Source: Bacteroidota bacterium (GTDB lineage Bacteria; Bacteroidota; Bacteroidia; B-17B0; Aurantibacillaceae). From it: a DNA stretch of 40,380 nt. Below the pieces are notes generated by a model. That model worked only from the letters and a program-made list of their open reading frames with translations, did no database searches and was not told where the DNA came from. Location: contig JACQAK010000113.1 in assembly GCA_016194985.1 (NCBI GenBank), positions 1 through 40,380 of the forward strand, read 5' to 3'. The position numbers and the translations under genes were made by a program. Below, piece after piece: positions 40,109 to 40,380 of the stretch; position 1 is the first letter of the stretch; every line of letters begins with the position of its first letter.

Positions 40109-40380
40109 GTGACCTTAATTAAAAGTATTTCAGGAATCAGGGGAACCATAGGTGGTAAGCCCGGAGATGGTTTAAGCCCTTTGGATATCGTAAAATTTGC
40201 CTCCGCTTATGGAAGCTGGATTTTAACACAACACCCTAATAAAAAAGTAAGCGTTGTTATTGGCCGTGATGCCCGTTTATCAGGACAAATGGTTAATAAT
40301 ATTGTTTGCGGAACGTTAGTAGGACTGGGCATACATGTGATCGATTTAGGCTTAAGCACCACTCCTACCGTGGAAGTTGC
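40109..40380 (+). CDS. glmM: Phosphoglucosamine mutase GlmM, N-terminal part (cut by window edge)
   Basis: An open frame from GTG at 40109 runs off the window after 90 full codons: 'MTLIKSISGIRGTIGGKPGD', 'LSPLDIVKFASAYGSWIL', 'VSVVIGRDARLSGQMV', 'LVGLGIHVIDLGLSTTPTVEVA'. This is domain I of the alpha-D-phosphohexomutase family; the phosphoserine loop lies in the 'GRDARLSG' segment (Ser followed by Gly). The 'IKSISGIRGTIGG' opening is typical of Bacteroidota GlmM, which converts glucosamine-6-phosphate to glucosamine-1-phosphate for UDP-GlcNAc synthesis. No in-frame ATG lies upstream close enough to compete. Most of the protein lies beyond the window, so a phosphoglucomutase/phosphomannomutase is not fully excluded. 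Confidence 0.85.
   Translation, partial: MTLIKSISGIRGTIGGKPGDGLSPLDIVKFASAYGSWILTQHPNKKVSVVIGRDARLSGQMVNNIVCGTLVGLGIHVIDLGLSTTPTVEV

Noticed and set aside
1-40380. tRNA, rRNA, CRISPR arrays or intact insertion sequences
   Set aside because: No cloverleaf, rRNA stretch, regular repeat-spacer array or transposase frame was visible on either strand.

Overview
The window is AT-rich bacterial DNA from a member of the Bacteroidota. Supporting signs are type IX secretion (T9SS) C-terminal sorting domains of both type A and type B, two SusC-like TonB receptors with an N-terminal carboxypeptidase-regulatory-like domain, a sensor kinase carrying a beta-propeller and a Y_Y_Y domain, promoter boxes of the TAnnTTTG type and a PepSY-like periplasmic protein. 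The genus cannot be read from the sequence; a flavobacterial or sphingobacterial relative is plausible.

Region 1 (1-4624, all minus strand): a PepSY-like small exported protein (cut by the window edge), a TonB-dependent receptor and an OmpR-type two-component system. A 17-base sequence of two AGATT half-sites 11 bases apart lies at exactly the same distance from the -7 box upstream of both the PepSY-like gene and the receptor gene. This suggests both are direct targets of the neighbouring response regulator.

Region 2 (4807-11705): two paralogous secreted PKD-domain proteins facing tail to tail, a lipoprotein coupled to an outer-membrane barrel, then a small His-rich exported protein, YidD and a second TonB-dependent receptor. 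Four plus-strand genes here start with TTG followed by AAA. After the receptor comes a two-hairpin intergenic element that resembles repeat elements dispersed in Bacteroidota genomes.

Region 3 (11903-20585): surface polysaccharide genes. There are two GT4 glycosyltransferases (one apparently with an internal deletion), a Wzx-like flippase, an FkbM methyltransferase, and a tightly coupled set of ATP-grasp ligase, PHP phosphoesterase, polysaccharide deacetylase-like protein and methyltransferase. Upstream on the same strand (20621-26701) are a large type-B T9SS surface protein and a LytTR response regulator with its propeller-type sensor kinase. The minus-strand run from 26701 down to 16659 could be one transcript.

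Region 4 (26826-35861): a plus-strand polymorphic-toxin cassette. It holds a surface protein with VGIGT repeats and a coiled-coil end, a mini T9SS protein carrying a single YD motif, a 2190-residue SpvB/FG-GAP/RHS protein ending in a candidate GIY-YIG-like nuclease toxin, and a small gene that is the likely immunity gene. Directly after it are two decayed genes, an XRE-type regulator (minus) and a CHC2 zinc-finger primase-like gene (plus), each with several stop codons: the relic of a mobile element.

Region 5 (36609-40380): housekeeping-like genes. DedA membrane protein, rhodanese, ComA-type phosphosulfolactate synthase and a TPR protein are on the minus strand; the start of phosphoglucosamine mutase is on the plus strand. 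I saw no tRNA, rRNA, CRISPR array or intact insertion sequence.
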